Below are positions 1 to 5,100 of a DNA stretch of 5,100 bases, piece after piece. The stretch spans positions 451 through 5,550 of the forward strand of contig DHYQ01000062.1 in NCBI GenBank assembly GCA_002414205.1, in the 5' to 3' direction. The notes below the pieces were generated by a model, which ran no database searches, was not told where the DNA came from, and saw only the letters and a list, made by a program, of their open reading frames with translations. A program made the position numbers and the translations under genes. The stretch's first letter is position 1; each line of letters opens with the position of its first letter. This DNA comes from Gallionellaceae bacterium UBA5126. Its GTDB lineage: Bacteria > Pseudomonadota > Gammaproteobacteria > Burkholderiales > Gallionellaceae.

Positions 1-653
1 CGGTTGTCGGTCAGCAGGGTTTCGTATTCGTCCACACACGCGGGGAAGCGCTTGGTGAAATCGTCGATGAAGTCCAGCACGGAACCACGGCGGTTTTCAT
101 TCAGCTTTTCAATCGCGGCGGCGTTGTGAATCTTGGAGACTTCGTACAGCGGCATGCTGTCCGGCAAATCGCGGTACACGCCACCGGGCCGATAGTAAGC
201 CGCATGCAGACGTGCGCCGGAAACGGCTTCGTACACGTCCATCAAGTCTTCGCGTTCGCGGAAGCAGTACAGGAACATGGTCATCGCGCCCACGTCCAGA
301 CCGTGCGCACCCAGCCACAACAGGTGGTTCAGGATGCGGGTGATTTCGTCGAACATGGTGCGGATGTACTTGGCGCGCATCGGCACTTCAATCCCGGCCA
401 ATTTTTCAATTGCCATCACGTAGGCATGTTCGTTGCTCATCATGGACACGTAGTCCAGACGATCCATGTAGGGCACAGATTGCAGGAAGGTCTTGTGTTC
501 CGCCAGCTTTTCGGTGCCGCGATGCAGCAATCCGATATGCGGGTCAGCACGTTGCACCACTTCACCGTCCAACTCCAGCACCAGACGCAGCACGCCGTGT
601 GCAGCCGGGTGCTGAGGCCCGAAGTTCATGGTGTAGTTTTTGATTTCAGGCAT
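1..653 (-). CDS. nuoD: NADH-quinone oxidoreductase subunit D, N-terminal part (runs off the left edge)
   Basis: This is the 49-kDa-type subunit of respiratory complex I, a peripheral-arm protein that builds the quinone pocket with NuoB next to cluster N2. The first 217 codons are visible, about half of the usual roughly 417 residues; the stop lies beyond position 1. The translation starts [20 protein letters not shown] and carries the family signature LHRGTEKL at residues 43-50. His19 (in HPAAHG) and Tyr68 (in RLDYVSMM) are 49 residues apart, the same spacing as the quinone-headgroup His/Tyr pair known in the bovine, Thermus and E. coli proteins, so the quinone site looks intact. The ATG at 653 is preceded by GAGGGA (661-666) at 7 nt and overlaps the nuoC stop by 8 nt, which suggests translational coupling. 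It is a stand-alone gene, not fused to nuoC, which argues against an enterobacterial or pseudomonad source. Confidence 0.97.
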   Translation of the reverse strand, partial: MPEIKNYTMNFGPQHPAAHGVLRLVLELDGEVVQRADPHIGLLHRGTEKLAEHKTFLQSVPYMDRLDYVSMMSNEHAYVMAIEKLAGIEVPMRAKYIRTMFDEITRILNHLLWLGAHGLDVGAMTMFLYCFREREDLMDVYEAVSGARLHAAYYRPGGVYRDLPDSMPLYEVSKIHNAAAIEKLNENRRGSVLDFIDDFTKRFPACVDEYETLLTDN

Positions 654-1257
654 AGGTGCATCCCTCATTCCCGTAGTTGTCTTCACGCACGATGCGTGGG
701 GTGACTTCGCGTGGTTCAACCGTCACCGGTTGATAGATCACGCGATTTTGTTGCGGATCAAAGCGCATCTCAACGTGGCCGGACAATGGGAAATCCTTGC
801 GGAAAGGATTGCCGACGAAACCATAGTCGGTCAGCAAGCGGCGCAGGTCGTTATGCCCGGTGAAGATAATGCCGTACAAGTCAAAGGCTTCTCGCTCAAA
901 CCAATTGGCACCTGACCACAGATCAGTGCAGGAGGGCAGCATGGGGAAGTCATCGTCTTCGGCAAAAATGCGCACGCGCAGGCGTTGATTGTGACGCACC
1001 GACAGCAAGTGATACACCACCGCAAAGCGCGGGCCTTCCCAAGCGCCATCGCCATAAGCGGAGTAATCCAGGCCGCACAGGTCGATCAGTTGTTCAAAGT
1101 GCAACGGCTCGGCGTTGCGCAGGATCGCCAGCGCTTTCAGGGCATCCTCAGCCCGTACCACGATGGTCAATTCGTTCAGTTTTTCGTCGCTAGAGAGCAG
1201 TGCATCGCCCAGCAGGGCGCTGACGTGCTCACGCAACGCGGTCAAGTTGGCAGCCAT
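646..1257 (-). CDS. nuoC: NADH-quinone oxidoreductase subunit C (30-kDa subunit)
   Basis: This complex I peripheral-arm subunit packs against NuoD and NuoB on the cytoplasmic side of the membrane and binds no cofactor of its own. The product is 203 residues, normal for an unfused NuoC. The family signature is at about residues 118-159: [13 protein letters not shown], then [14 protein letters not shown], then [11 protein letters not shown]. The N-terminal 100 residues form the less conserved alpha/beta domain. The C-terminal tail ([13 protein letters not shown], then [12 protein letters not shown]) matches the usual extension that runs over NuoD. The ATG at 1257 is preceded by AAGGTG (1262-1267), which overlaps the nuoB stop codon at 5 nt spacing. 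Only 8 nt separate nuoB from nuoC, and the 3' end overlaps nuoD by 8 nt, so it sits inside the nuo operon and is probably coupled to both neighbours. Nothing unusual was seen in it. Confidence 0.97.
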   Translation of the reverse strand: MAANLTALREHVSALLGDALLSSDEKLNELTIVVRAEDALKALAILRNAEPLHFEQLIDLCGLDYSAYGDGAWEGPRFAVVYHLLSVRHNQRLRVRIFAEDDDFPMLPSCTDLWSGANWFEREAFDLYGIIFTGHNDLRRLLTDYGFVGNPFRKDFPLSGHVEMRFDPQQNRVIYQPVTVEPREVTPRIVREDNYGNEGCTYA

Positions 1258-1265
1258 AGTTCACC

Positions 1266-1742
1266 TTAGCGTGCGATGGTATTGGTACGTTTGATTTTGT
1301 TCTGGAGCTGAATCAGTCCATACAAAAGGGCTTCTGCGGTCGGTGGGCAGCCCGGAATGTAAATATCCACCGGCACGATGCGATCGCAGCCGCGAACCAC
1401 AGAGTAAGAGTAGTGATAGTAGCCGCCGCCATTGGCGCAGGAGCCCATCGAAACCACCCAGCGTGGCTCTGCCATCTGGTCATACACTTTGCGCAGTGCG
1501 GGTGCCATTTTATTGGTCAGCGTACCAGCGACAATCATCACGTCAGATTGACGAGGGCTCGGACGGAACACGATACCGAAGCGATCCAAGTCATAGCGTG
1601 ATGCACCAGCTTGCATCATTTCGACCGCACAACAGGCCAAGCCAAAAGTCATCGGCCACAGCGAACCCGTGCGGGTGTAATTGATAATGGTGTCCAGCGT
1701 GGTCGTGACGACGCTTTTTTCCAATACACCTTCTATTCCCAT
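1266..1742 (-). CDS. nuoB: NADH-quinone oxidoreductase subunit B (cluster N2 subunit)
   Basis: NuoB carries the terminal [4Fe-4S] cluster N2, which hands electrons to quinone at the interface with NuoD. With the ATG at 1742 it has 158 residues, the family's usual length. The four cluster ligands are present: adjacent Cys37-Cys38 ([10 protein letters not shown]), Cys102 (GSCANGGG) and Cys132 ([11 protein letters not shown]). The quinone-site stretch [15 protein letters not shown] is at residues 60-74. I chose 1742 and not the in-frame ATG at 1763 for two reasons: the protein then begins [10 protein letters not shown], aligning with known NuoB N-termini, and a clear AAAGGGG Shine-Dalgarno (about 1750-1756) lies 7 nt upstream. 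This start overlaps the end of nuoA by 10 nt, suggesting coupling. A small oddity is INYTRTGS where INWTRTGS is common; this is conservative. Confidence 0.97.
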   Translation of the reverse strand: MGIEGVLEKSVVTTTLDTIINYTRTGSLWPMTFGLACCAVEMMQAGASRYDLDRFGIVFRPSPRQSDVMIVAGTLTNKMAPALRKVYDQMAEPRWVVSMGSCANGGGYYHYSYSVVRGCDRIVPVDIYIPGCPPTAEALLYGLIQLQNKIKRTNTIAR

Positions 1743-2089
1743 TCCAACGCCCCTTTCATCCATTCATAGACAAAACCGACTACCAGAATTGCCAAGAAAA
1801 TCATCATGGAAACAAAACCAAACATGCCAATTTCCTTCAGCACGATGGCCCAAGGGAAAAGGAATGCAATTTCAAGATCGAAAAGGATGAACAGAATGGC
1901 GACGAGGTAATAGCGCACGTCAAACTTCATACGCGCATCTTCAAAGGCCTCAAAGCCGCACTCGTAAGGCGATAATTTTTTGCTATCAGGACGGTTGGGA
2001 GCAACTAAGCGCCCCAAGACGACAGGAATGACACCAACAGCCAATCCGACGCAGATAAACAGCAGCACCGGAAAATAGTTTTCCAACAT
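1733..2089 (-). CDS. nuoA: NADH-quinone oxidoreductase subunit A (ND3-like membrane subunit)
   Basis: This is a small membrane-arm subunit of complex I, homologous to mitochondrial ND3, at the hinge between the membrane and peripheral arms near the quinone entry. From the ATG at 2089 it has 118 residues, typical for NuoA. Three hydrophobic helices are visible at about residues 5-28, 60-80 and 88-109. Between helices 1 and 2 lies the long conserved loop with SPYECGFE (residues 40-47); its Cys44 corresponds to the ND3 loop cysteine whose exposure marks the mammalian active/deactive transition. Helix 2 carries the conserved acidic pair in [11 protein letters not shown] (70-80). The frame stays open to an ATG at 2134, but the start [10 protein letters not shown] at 2089 fits the family and has an AGGGGG Shine-Dalgarno (2097-2102) at 7 nt. 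It is the first gene of the nuo operon and overlaps nuoB by 10 nt. Confidence 0.96.
   Translation of the reverse strand: MLENYFPVLLFICVGLAVGVIPVVLGRLVAPNRPDSKKLSPYECGFEAFEDARMKFDVRYYLVAILFILFDLEIAFLFPWAIVLKEIGMFGFVSMMIFLAILVVGFVYEWMKGALEWE
1750..1756 (-). promoter_or_regulatory. Ribosome binding site deciding the nuoB start
   Basis: Read on the minus strand, AAAGGGG lies 7 nt before the ATG at 1742 and inside the last codons of nuoA. It supports the internal ATG as the real nuoB start over the in-frame ATG at 1763, which would place this motif within the coding region. This is direct sequence evidence; use of the site is inferred. Confidence 0.75.
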
Positions 2090-2096
2090 TTTGCTT

Positions 2097-2102
2097 CCCC
2101 CT
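2097..2102 (-). promoter_or_regulatory. Ribosome binding site deciding the nuoA start
   Basis: AGGGGG on the minus strand sits 7 nt before the ATG at 2089. It supports the 118-residue NuoA over a 133-residue version starting at 2134, whose extra 15 residues (starting [10 protein letters not shown]) are polar and unlike a NuoA N-terminus. Confidence 0.75.
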
Positions 2103-2121
2103 GTATGTTTTTGACGATGAT

Positions 2122-2138
2122 TGCTGCATTGCACAGCA
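2122..2138. repeat. Small inverted repeat in the nuoA leader
   Basis: A 5-bp inverted repeat (TGCTG, 7-nt spacer, CAGCA) lies 33 nt upstream of the nuoA start codon. It could form a small leader hairpin or be a weak dyad for a regulator. It is short enough to be chance. I see no convincing sigma-70 promoter between the tRNA and nuoA, so nuo transcription may start farther upstream or from a weak promoter. Confidence 0.2.
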
Positions 2139-2158
2139 TCCCGCTTAATTATTTGTGT

Positions 2159-2179
2159 CTTAAACTGGCGCTGGGCCAG
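2159..2179 (-). terminator. Weak terminator-like hairpin after the tRNA-Leu gene
   Basis: On the minus strand, CTGGC and GCCAG (2175-2179 and 2165-2169) can pair around a 5-nt loop and are followed by TTTAAG. The hairpin begins 5 nt after the encoded CCA of the tRNA. The stem is short and the U-run is only three long, so strong termination is unlikely. It may partly separate the tpiA-secG-tRNA unit from nuo, or only mark the 3' trailer processed off the tRNA. Confidence 0.3.
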
Positions 2180-2184
2180 ATTAT

Positions 2185-2269
2185 TGGTGCCGATGAGCAG
2201 ACTCGAACTGCTACGCCTTGCGGCACTACCCCCTCAAGATAGCGTGTCTACCAATTTCACCACATCGGC
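2185..2269 (-). tRNA. leuU: tRNA-Leu, anticodon GAG
   Basis: An 85-nt tRNA gene with every arm visible. The acceptor GCCGATG pairs perfectly with CATCGGC. The D-arm has the AAATTGGTAGA loop typical of leucine tRNAs. The anticodon stem CTATC/GGTAG encloses loop TTGAGGG, giving anticodon GAG (2233-2235) for CUC and CUU codons. The long class II variable arm (TGCC-GCAA-GGCGT) and the T-arm AGCAG-TTCGAGT-CTGCT follow. The discriminator base is A, and CCA is encoded (2185-2187). It starts 13 nt after the secG stop, with no room for a clear promoter of its own, so it is probably cut from the secG transcript. E. coli also has a GAG leucine tRNA (leuU) directly after secG, which supports both identity and symbol. 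Confidence 0.97.
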
Positions 2270-2282
2270 TAAAACTCAAATT

Positions 2283-2615
2283 TTATTTTGGAATTTCCTT
2301 GGATTTGGAATTGTCCACGGGCGCAGGCACAGGTGCCGACTTCTTGATCGCGTTTACTTTGTCCATGACGCCTTGTTGCTGCGCAGGATGAGACGAAAAA
2401 TAGGTCAGCGATAAACTGGTCACGAAAAAAACACCCGCAGCAACCGCAGTACTACGACTCAGGAAATTCGCCGAGCCACTGGAGCCAAACAGGCTGCCGG
2501 CAGATCCGGTGCCAAATGCGGCGCCCATGTCCGCACCTTTGCCATGTTGCATCAAAACTAACGCTACCAATACCACGGCGGTCAGAATATGTACCACCAA
2601 AACAATTGTTTCCAC
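2283..2615 (-). CDS. secG: Protein translocase subunit SecG (GTG start)
   Basis: SecG is the small accessory subunit of the SecYEG inner-membrane translocon and aids SecA-driven protein export. The product is 110 residues, normal for the family. Helix 1 is at about residues 3-22 and helix 2 at about 55-73. Between them is the conserved glycine-rich loop, [15 protein letters not shown] (residues 21-35), which is the diagnostic SecG motif. The tail (about 75-110) is polar, with Lys, Ser and Pro-Ala stretches, and is variable in this family. The start codon is GTG at 2615; it gives the expected N-terminus [10 protein letters not shown] and is preceded by GGAG (2622-2625) at 6 nt. The gene begins 14 nt after the tpiA stop and is followed 13 nt later by tRNA-Leu, so tpiA, secG and the tRNA are probably co-transcribed. 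Confidence 0.96.
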   Translation of the reverse strand: METIVLVVHILTAVVLVALVLMQHGKGADMGAAFGTGSAGSLFGSSGSANFLSRSTAVAAGVFFVTSLSLTYFSSHPAQQQGVMDKVNAIKKSAPVPAPVDNSKSKEIPK

Positions 2616-2621
2616 TCAAAA

Positions 2622-2625
2622 CTCC
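2622..2625 (-). promoter_or_regulatory. Ribosome binding site supporting the GTG start of secG
   Basis: Minus-strand GGAG lies 6 nt before the GTG at 2615, in the 14-nt gap after the tpiA stop. Its good spacing, together with the family-typical N-terminus, supports GTG as the initiation codon. The next in-frame Met is residue 22, inside the conserved core and too late to be the start. Confidence 0.7.
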
Positions 2626-2629
2626 AAAA

Positions 2630-3385
2630 TCAAACTTGACCTGCGCGACAAATCGCCAGGAACTCTTCAGCCACCAGCGAAGCGCCGCCTATCAGGCCGC
2701 CATCAATGTCCGGCATGGCAAACAATTCTGCTGCGTTACCTGCCTTGACACTACCGCCATACAGTATAACCAATTCTGCGGCAATTTGCTGGTTTGCGGC
2801 AGCGATGCGCTGACGAATGAACGCATGCACGGCTTGGGCTTGTTCGGAAGTGGCGGTCTTGCCGGTGCCAATCGCCCAAACGGGTTCATAAGCCACGACC
2901 GCGCCTTGCAAGGCTTCAACGCCTGCCAACTGGGTTAGGGCGTCAATTTGTTCGGCGATCACCGCTTCGGTCACGCCAGCTTCACGTTGCTCCAGTGTTT
3001 CGCCCACGCACAGGATGGGTACGAGGCCGCCTTGTTTGGCAGCGAGGAATTTTTCCGCCACCAAGTGGCTGCTTTCAGCGTAGTAAGTGCGACGTTCGGA
3101 GTGACCAACGATGGCGTAGGTGCAACCAAAGTCTTTCAGCATGGCGGCGGATACTTCGCCGGTGTAGGCGCCTTTGTCCAACTGGTGTACATCCTGCGAA
3201 CCCCAAGCGACATTGCTGCCGGACAGGGTGGCTTGTGCTTGGGCCAGATAGGGGAAGGGGGCGCAGAGGGCGCAATCGACGTTGTTCAACGATGCGGCGC
3301 CCTCGCGCACGGCCTGTAACAGGGCGGCGTTTTGAGCCAAATTGCCGTGCATTTTCCAGTTGCCTGCTACCAGTTTGCGACGCAT
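2630..3385 (-). CDS. tpiA: Triose-phosphate isomerase
   Basis: This cytoplasmic enzyme interconverts glyceraldehyde 3-phosphate and dihydroxyacetone phosphate in glycolysis, gluconeogenesis and the Calvin cycle. The product has 251 residues, the usual length of this single-domain TIM barrel. Catalytic residues are all present: Asn9 and Lys11 in AGNWKMHG, His95 in IVGHSERR and Glu167 in [14 protein letters not shown], which also forms the mobile loop 6. The phosphate-binding loops ILYGGSVK (207-214) and IGGASL (232-237) are intact. The ATG at 3385 gives the standard start [14 protein letters not shown]; its Shine-Dalgarno is weak (GGA at 3395-3397, 9 nt away). A sigma-70-like promoter candidate lies just upstream, and secG follows after 14 nt. 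The product resembles ordinary bacterial TpiA, with nothing missing. Confidence 0.98.
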   Translation of the reverse strand: MRRKLVAGNWKMHGNLAQNAALLQAVREGAASLNNVDCALCAPFPYLAQAQATLSGSNVAWGSQDVHQLDKGAYTGEVSAAMLKDFGCTYAIVGHSERRTYYAESSHLVAEKFLAAKQGGLVPILCVGETLEQREAGVTEAVIAEQIDALTQLAGVEALQGAVVAYEPVWAIGTGKTATSEQAQAVHAFIRQRIAAANQQIAAELVILYGGSVKAGNAAELFAMPDIDGGLIGGASLVAEEFLAICRAGQV

Positions 3386-3420
3386 GGTGATCTGTCCGTT
3401 CAGTGTTGAAAAGTGCGCGA

Positions 3421-3449
3421 ATCCTAACCGCTAACCGGAAAATAATCAA
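3421..3449 (-). promoter_or_regulatory. Candidate sigma-70 promoter for tpiA-secG-tRNA-Leu
   Basis: Minus strand: TTGATT (3444-3449), a 17-nt spacer, then TAGGAT (3421-3426). Each hexamer matches 4 of 6 consensus bases at ideal spacing. A start near 3414 would leave a short leader of about 29 nt before the tpiA ATG. It is the best-placed candidate, but the hexamers are imperfect and the call is by eye. Confidence 0.45.
3424..3437. repeat. Tandem heptamer CTAACCG x2 in the candidate tpiA promoter
   Basis: Two exact, adjacent copies of CTAACCG (CGGTTAG on the transcribed strand) lie at 3424-3430 and 3431-3437. They fill most of the spacer and run into the -10 hexamer of the candidate promoter. 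A direct repeat here could be an operator, but it may be accidental. Confidence 0.6.
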
Positions 3450-3537
3450 TTTGAATGAGCAACTTTCTTGCCATGAATTGGAAAATTTCCGGCGAGCGGT
3501 GGGGTGTGTTTTGTTTTTAATAAGCACCCTTGGAATT

Positions 3538-3567
3538 ATTAAATATTCCGCGCCAAAAAGGTGGCAA
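3538..3567 (-). promoter_or_regulatory. Second, upstream promoter candidate
   Basis: Minus strand: TTGCCA (3562-3567, 5 of 6 bases), an 18-nt spacer, then TTTAAT (3538-3543, 5 of 6 bases). The hexamers match better than those of the proximal candidate, but it would give a leader of about 145 nt for tpiA. The -10 lies in an AT-rich dyad, GGAAT (3532-3536) and ATTCC (3545-3549). Either or both promoters may be used. Confidence 0.4.
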
Positions 3568-3597
3568 TTTACGTGTTACAACGGTGTTTTTTAACGC

Positions 3598-3620
3598 ATG
3601 CGGACGCACGACGTCCGCAT
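3598..3620. repeat. Perfect 9-bp inverted repeat just after trpD
   Basis: ATGCGGACG (3598-3606) and CGTCCGCAT (3612-3620) pair perfectly around a 5-nt loop, beginning 6 nt beyond the trpD stop codon. The position is that of a terminator for trpGD. However, on the minus strand the stem is followed by GCGTTAAAAAAC and not a run of T, and the plus strand has no T-run after it either. It could be an mRNA-stabilising 3' hairpin, a terminator that does not rely on a U-tract, or a protein-binding dyad. It overlaps an 8-bp palindrome, CGCATGCG (3595-3602). Confidence 0.7.
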
Positions 3621-3626
3621 ATCAGC

Positions 3627-4661
3627 TTAGCCGTTTTGCGCTGCCAGTTGCTGGGTCAGCACCACCAGTTGTTCCAAGCGCGCCTTGGCGGCACCGCTGG
3701 CAATGGCTTCGCGGGCCTGTTCCACCCCATCGGCCAGCGTGTCCGCTAGTCCGGCCAAATAGATGCTGGCCCCAGCGTTCAGCAGCACGATATCACGCGC
3801 CGGGCCGGGCTGGTTGTCCAGCACGCCCAGCAGCATGTCCCGCGAGGCTTCTACATCGCGGGCGTGCAAGGTCGATAATTCGGCGGTTTGCAGGCCGAAC
3901 TGCTGCGGATGTAGGGTGTATTCGTGCACTTCGCCGTCCTTCAACTCTGCCACCAGCGTTTTGCCGCTCAGGGTAATTTCGTCCAGCCCGTCCTCGCCAT
4001 GCACAATCAGTGCCCGGCGGCTGCCCAGACGATGCAGCACCCGCGCCTGTATCCCCACCAAATCGGGATGGAACACCCCCATCAGTTGCTGCTTGGCCCC
4101 GGCGGGATTGGTCAGCGGGCCGAGGATGTTGAACAGCGTGCGCACGCCCAACTCGCGTCGCACTGGCGCGGCATGTTTCATGGCGCTGTGATAATTCGGC
4201 GCGAACATAAAGCCGAAACCGACCTGCGCGATACACTGCGCCGTCTGCGCCGGGGTCAGGTTGATATGAATGCCCAGCGCCTCCAGCACATCCGCGCTGC
4301 CGGATTGCGACGACACCGAGCGCCCGCCGTGCTTGGCCACCTTGGCTCCCGCTGCTGCTGCCACAAACGCCGCCGCCGTGGAAATGTTGAAAGTATGCGC
4401 CCCGTCGCCGCCCGTGCCGCAGGTATCCACCAGACGCGGATCATCCGCCAGCGCCACCTTGGTGGATAACTCGCGCATCACCGTCGCCGCCCCGGCGATT
4501 TCGCCGATGGTTTCCTTTTTGATGCGCAGCCCGGTAATAATCGCCGCAATCATCACCGCCGACACCTCGCCGCCCATGATCTGGCGCATCAGCGCCACCA
4601 TTTCGTCGTGGAAAATTTCGCGGTGTTCGATGATGCGCTTCAAAGCCTCTTGTGGTGTCAT
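3627..4661 (-). CDS. trpD: Anthranilate phosphoribosyltransferase
   Basis: TrpD transfers the phosphoribosyl group of PRPP to anthranilate, the second step specific to tryptophan synthesis, in the cytoplasm. The product has 344 residues, the usual length for an unfused TrpD. Family features in order: an N-terminal helical domain (about 1-75), the PRPP-binding loop [17 protein letters not shown] (79-95), [21 protein letters not shown] split over 110-130, anthranilate-site Arg170 followed by [17 protein letters not shown] (172-188), and the metal-binding Asp227-Glu228 in GLDEIT. The ATG at 4661 overlaps the trpG stop (ATGA) and has GGAGGG (4668-4673) at 6 nt, so it is probably coupled to trpG. 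TrpD is not fused to TrpG as in E. coli. No trpC follows, which departs from the common trpGDC order. Confidence 0.98.
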   Translation of the reverse strand: MTPQEALKRIIEHREIFHDEMVALMRQIMGGEVSAVMIAAIITGLRIKKETIGEIAGAATVMRELSTKVALADDPRLVDTCGTGGDGAHTFNISTAAAFVAAAAGAKVAKHGGRSVSSQSGSADVLEALGIHINLTPAQTAQCIAQVGFGFMFAPNYHSAMKHAAPVRRELGVRTLFNILGPLTNPAGAKQQLMGVFHPDLVGIQARVLHRLGSRRALIVHGEDGLDEITLSGKTLVAELKDGEVHEYTLHPQQFGLQTAELSTLHARDVEASRDMLLGVLDNQPGPARDIVLLNAGASIYLAGLADTLADGVEQAREAIASGAAKARLEQLVVLTQQLAAQNG

Positions 4662-5100
4662 GGTTTACCCTCCAGAAAATTTTTCAGCATGGCATGCCCA
4701 TGCTCGGTCAGAATGGATTCCGGGTGAAACTGCACCCCGTGTACCGCCAGCGTCTTGTGCCGCACGCCCATGATTTCGCCGTCGTCCGTCCAGGCGGTGA
4801 CTTCCAGACAATCCGGCATGGTCTCGCGCTCAATCACCAGCGAATGGTAGCGCGTGGCAGTAAAGGGACTGGGCAGCCCGGTAAACACGCTGCTGCTGTG
4901 ATGATGAATCGGCGAAGTCTTGCCGTGCATCAACTGCTTGGCATGAATAATCCGCCCGCCAAACGCCTGGCCGATACTCTGGTGCCCCAGACACACGCCC
5001 AGAATCGGAATTTCCCCGGCAAAACGCTGAATCGTCGGCACCGACACCCCCGCCTCATTCGGCGTACACGGCCCCGGCGACAGCACAATCCGCGCCGGCC
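4658..5100 (-). CDS. trpG: Anthranilate synthase glutamine amidotransferase subunit, C-terminal part (starts beyond the right edge)
   Basis: TrpG is the class I glutamine amidotransferase that feeds ammonia to TrpE, which makes anthranilate from chorismate. The window holds about 147 codons; roughly 40-45 N-terminal residues, including the start, lie beyond 5100. The visible part begins [11 protein letters not shown] and contains the oxyanion/active-site segment [15 protein letters not shown], whose nucleophilic Cys codon is at 4991-4993. It also contains [15 protein letters not shown] and the catalytic His and Glu in GVQFHPES near the C-terminus, so the triad is complete. The stop overlaps the trpD start by 4 nt. 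By sequence alone TrpG and PabA (folate pathway) are hard to separate, and one protein may serve both; the coupling to trpD favours trpG. No initiation codon can be assigned here. Confidence 0.95.
   Translation of the reverse strand, partial: PARIVLSPGPCTPNEAGVSVPTIQRFAGEIPILGVCLGHQSIGQAFGGRIIHAKQLMHGKTSPIHHHSSSVFTGLPSPFTATRYHSLVIERETMPDCLEVTAWTDDGEIMGVRHKTLAVHGVQFHPESILTEHGHAMLKNFLEGKP

Larger units (their letters stand above)
3386..3626. other. 241-bp intergenic region between trpD and tpiA
   Basis: No supported gene lies here. The stretch is clearly AT-richer than the flanking genes, especially 3500-3597. It contains, in minus-strand order, a perfect 9-bp inverted repeat just after trpD, an upstream promoter candidate with an 18-bp AT-rich dyad, and a second promoter candidate with a tandem heptamer close to tpiA. 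The open frame on the plus strand at 3403-3594 has no ribosome site and no recognisable product, so I do not call it. Confidence 0.8.

Noticed and set aside
126..704. Long plus-strand open frame of 192 codons antisense to nuoD and nuoC
   Set aside because: It is the mirror of strongly conserved coding sequence on the minus strand; its translation is His/Gln/Val-rich without any domain.
1743..1763. Upstream ATG giving nuoB seven extra residues
   Set aside because: The extension MDERGVG is not typical of NuoB, and the good Shine-Dalgarno lies inside it, pointing to the ATG at 1742.
2090..2134. Upstream ATG giving nuoA fifteen extra residues
   Set aside because: The extension is polar and would precede the first membrane helix without family precedent; the AGGGGG site points to 2089.
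3403..3594. Plus-strand open frame of 63 codons in the trpD-tpiA gap
   Set aside because: It begins with GTG, has no Shine-Dalgarno, resembles no family I know, and runs across the AT-rich promoter region of tpiA.
3793..4236. Second minus-strand open frame inside trpD
   Set aside because: It is frame-shifted relative to trpD, Arg-rich and without recognisable motifs, as expected for a shadow in GC-rich coding DNA.
3763..4773. Several long plus-strand open frames opposite trpD and the trpG end
   Set aside because: They are antisense to intact conserved genes and rich in Arg, Ser and Pro with no domain signature.
1..5100. Mobile element, CRISPR array, phage genes, toxin-antitoxin or defence system
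   Set aside because: No transposase, repeat-spacer pattern, integrase or terminal repeats were seen; nearly all of the window is filled by known housekeeping genes.

Overview
This is a housekeeping chromosomal window. Every gene is on the minus strand, so transcription runs from high to low coordinates. In transcription order it holds: trpG (3' part, entering from the right edge), trpD, a 241-bp intergenic gap, tpiA, secG, a tRNA-Leu(GAG), nuoA, nuoB, nuoC and the 5' part of nuoD (leaving through the left edge). I did not find a mobile element, CRISPR array, defence system or other undescribed system.

Organism: most likely a betaproteobacterium. From family knowledge, tpiA-secG-tRNA-Leu-nuoABCD is a familiar betaproteobacterial order. 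nuoC and nuoD are separate genes, unlike the fused nuoCD of enterobacteria and pseudomonads. The protein motifs (for example the NuoD N-terminus and Trp[10 protein letters not shown]) also look betaproteobacterial. Genus cannot be fixed from the sequence alone. The secG-leuU pairing also occurs in E. coli, so that linkage is old.

Layout: positions 3627-5100 encode the amidotransferase subunit of anthranilate synthase (TrpG) and anthranilate phosphoribosyltransferase (TrpD), which overlap by 4 nt (ATGA) and are probably translationally coupled. trpD is followed by a perfect 9-bp inverted repeat and not by trpC. Positions 3386-3597 are a visibly AT-richer non-coding gap with candidate promoters for the next unit. 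Positions 2185-3385 carry tpiA (glycolysis and gluconeogenesis), secG (Sec translocon) and a leucine tRNA, packed so closely that they probably share a transcript. Positions 1-2089 are the start of the complex I operon: nuoA and nuoB overlap by 10 nt, nuoB and nuoC are 8 nt apart, and nuoC and nuoD overlap by 8 nt.

The genes belong to three unrelated processes: tryptophan biosynthesis, central carbon metabolism with protein export and translation, and respiratory NADH oxidation. All visible catalytic and cofactor residues are intact, and no frameshift or pseudogene was seen. The points worth a second look are modest: the missing trpC, the U-tract-less hairpin after trpD, a tandem heptamer inside the candidate tpiA promoter, the GTG start of secG, and the tRNA wedged between secG and nuoA.
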